From: DAIUCA01 sp964613675
Lineage (GTDB): Bacteria > Pseudomonadota > Gammaproteobacteria > Competibacterales > Competibacteraceae
NCBI GenBank assembly: GCA_964613675.1
Contig: CAZTIH010000061.1
Span: 1 to 14,524, forward strand
Direction of reading: 5' to 3'
DNA length: 14,524 bases
Shown here: one piece after another, positions 13,143-14,524 of the stretch
How positions within the stretch are numbered: position 1 is the first letter of the stretch
Layout of the letters: each line of letters begins with the position of its first letter
The notes under the pieces: model-generated
The model's input: only the letters and a program-made list of their open reading frames with translations
Told to the model about the DNA's origin: nothing
Databases searched by the model: none
Made by a program: the position numbers and the translations under genes

Positions 13143-14524
13143 TGCGGGGTCTCCGGTGAACGGGTAGGAGAACGCCCTCGACGTTTGGGCGAGGTAGGGG
13201 TTGAGGGCGATTTTCCCGATTTTGTCGAACGACGAGGTGTCGTGGGGCTTGAGGACGATTCCGCTTTGGGCTTGCGTGATCGACTTGGCGTCGTGGAATC
13301 GCTAGGGGCTTTTGGCGTCGATGGCGTCCGCGAAGTTTTTGAAGTTGCTGTCTTTTTGGTCGTAGTACGCTTAGGTTTGTCCGGGACGTTTGCTAACAAT
13401 TGCTGACATTCCGCTAAAGTCAATACCGTTGGATCCACTTCCTTGGAAATTTTGGCATTTTTACTCCCATCCGTGACATACGGTCCCCATCGCCCCCGCA
13501 ATATGCGGATCCCCTCTTCAAAAGTTTTAATCTGTTTTTGTCGCTCGGCCTCTTGGTGCTCGGCGACGAGTTCAAGGGCTCGCTCACGACCAATGTTGTA
13601 GGGATCGTCGTCGCCTCTAAGCGGGGCAAATTTTTTACCGTAACGAATGTAGGGACCAAACCGTCCGATGCCCACCGCTAATTCTTCTCCCGTTGGCGAT
13701 AATCCTAAATCGCGGGGCAGCTTGAACAGGGTAAGGGCTTCATCGAGTGTGATGGCGTCTAGGCGCTGATCGGGTCGTAGCCCTGCAAATTGGGCTTTTT
13801 CGCCTTCATCGCCTCCAAGTTGGGCTATCGGTCCAAAACGCCCCATCCGTACCCGCACGGATTTCCCACTTTTGGGATCGGTTCCTAACTCGCGAACCTG
13901 TACTGCTTCTTGACGGGTCACGGTCTGCTCTTTGTCTTGCAATAATTCGCTGAAGGGCACCCAAAAATTGGCCATCAAGGGCAACCATTCTTTCTCCCCT
14001 CGTGAAACGGCATCTAATTCGTCTTCGAGATTAGCGGTAAATTTGTAATCCACATACTGGCTGAAATGTTGGGTCAAAAAACGACTCACAATCCGCCCCA
14101 TTTCCGTCGGGGTAAACCGCCTTTTATCGAGGTGGGCATACTCGCGTTCAACTAGAATCGACACGATGGTTGCGTAAGTGCTAGGTCGCCCAATGCCATG
14201 TTCTTCAAGGGTTTTGACCAAACTCGCTTCCGTAAAGCGGGGCGGCGGTTCGGTGAAATGCTGCTCCGTTCGCAACGCCTCCACCGGGACTGTCTCGCCT
14301 TCGGTCAGCGAGGGAAGTGTCCGACTTTCTTCGTCTTTCTCATCGTCAAAATCCTCGCGGTACAACACCATAAAGCCTGGATCCGCCACGGTCATGCCAT
14401 TGGCGCGGAAGGTGGCCGTGGTGGGGTGGACGATGGGGCGCAAGTCAACCGCGACGAGATTTAAGGTGGCGTGCTGCATTTGACTGGCAACGGCCCGTTT
14501 CCAAATCAGTTCGTACAGTCGAAA
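13139..14524 (-). CDS. topA: DNA topoisomerase I TopA (partial, N-terminus beyond right edge)
   Basis: Type IA topoisomerase, which relaxes negative supercoils. The 461 visible residues are the C-terminal part: the frame stays open to the right edge and begins FRLYELIWKRAVASQM, a family signature, so the Toprim domain and catalytic tyrosine lie outside. LEEHGIGRPSTYATIVSILV and FTPTEMGRIVSRFLTQHFSQ belong to the core. Beyond the core come C-terminal GRFGP-type repeats (GRFGPIAQLG, GIGRFGPYIRYGKKFAPLRG, GRWGPYVTDGSKNAKI). The last 75-80 residues are a Lys/Arg/Ser/Thr/Pro tail of low complexity. Only one cysteine is visible, so the zinc ribbons of E. coli TopA are missing. The stop codon overlaps the hemF start. 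Confidence 0.96.
   Translation of the reverse strand, partial: FRLYELIWKRAVASQMQHATLNLVAVDLRPIVHPTTATFRANGMTVADPGFMVLYREDFDDEKDEESRTLPSLTEGETVPVEALRTEQHFTEPPPRFTEASLVKTLEEHGIGRPSTYATIVSILVEREYAHLDKRRFTPTEMGRIVSRFLTQHFSQYVDYKFTANLEDELDAVSRGEKEWLPLMANFWVPFSELLQDKEQTVTRQEAVQVRELGTDPKSGKSVRVRMGRFGPIAQLGGDEGEKAQFAGLRPDQRLDAITLDEALTLFKLPRDLGLSPTGEELAVGIGRFGPYIRYGKKFAPLRGDDDPYNIGRERALELVAEHQEAERQKQIKTFEEGIRILRGRWGPYVTDGSKNAKISKEVDPTVLTLAECQQLLANVPDKPKRTTTKKTATSKTSRTPSTPKAPSDSTTPSRSRKPKAESSSSPTTPRRSTKSGKSPSTPTSPKRRGRSPTRSPETPH
13151..13154 (-). promoter_or_regulatory. Ribosome-binding site deciding the TTG start of hemF
   Basis: GGAG on the minus strand sits eight bases before the TTG codon at 13142, inside the 3' end of topA. 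Together with the TTGA stop/start overlap it makes the rare start codon credible. Confidence 0.7.

Noticed and set aside
13131..13406. Plus-strand open frame of 91 codons with Gly/Val/Arg-rich product
   Set aside because: It is the shadow of the low-complexity TopA tail.
1..14524. CRISPR array, transposase, tRNA or rRNA genes
   Set aside because: No regular direct repeats, transposase frames, insertion-sequence ends or RNA gene signatures were seen anywhere in the window.

Overview
The window looks like a piece of chromosome from a flagellated, nitrogen-fixing proteobacterium, most likely a gammaproteobacterium. The grounds are a FlhF/FlhG/FliA set of polar-flagellum type with a FleQ-like box, a nifB operon of the Azotobacter/purple-sulfur/methanotroph kind, oxygen-dependent HemF, and an outer-membrane FecR-TPR-barrel protein. 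I cannot name the genus from sequence alone.

Layout. (1) 1-2245, minus: a large FecR/TPR/beta-barrel outer-membrane protein, cut by the left edge. (2) 2246-2544: a divergent intergenic region with a strong sigma-54 promoter and a FleQ-like palindrome just upstream of flhF. (3) 2545-6373, plus: a tightly overlapping flagellar operon flhF-flhG-fliA-motA; no motB follows. (4) 6378-10666: a minus-strand nitrogen-fixation operon nifB, 2x[4Fe-4S] ferredoxin, ArsC-like nitrogenase-associated protein, flavodiiron protein, then two plant-type [2Fe-2S] ferredoxins. It ends at a strong terminator that touches the motA stop codon. A second terminator-like hairpin lies inside the operon, before the two ferredoxins. 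(5) 10667-10982: the nifB control region, with a sigma-54 promoter and two NifA-type TGT-N10-ACA sites. (6) 10983-11306, minus: a thioredoxin-fold [2Fe-2S] ferredoxin with its own sigma-54 promoter. (7) 11413-14524, minus: fliR, hemF and the 3' part of topA.

How it fits together. Three sigma-54 (RpoN) promoters occur in one window, one for polar-flagellum genes and two for nitrogen-fixation genes, so RpoN links motility and diazotrophy here. The nif products are NifB (builds the FeMo-co precursor), several low-potential electron carriers, and a flavodiiron O2/NO reductase that could protect nitrogenase from oxygen. The flagellar genes are split: motA lacks its partner gene, fliR stands alone beside hemF, and the nif block sits between them. 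This suggests that nif genes were inserted or rearranged into a flagellar neighbourhood. Most genes are recognisable families. The least described parts are the outer-membrane fusion protein, the internal operon terminator, and the electron-carrier/flavodiiron module.
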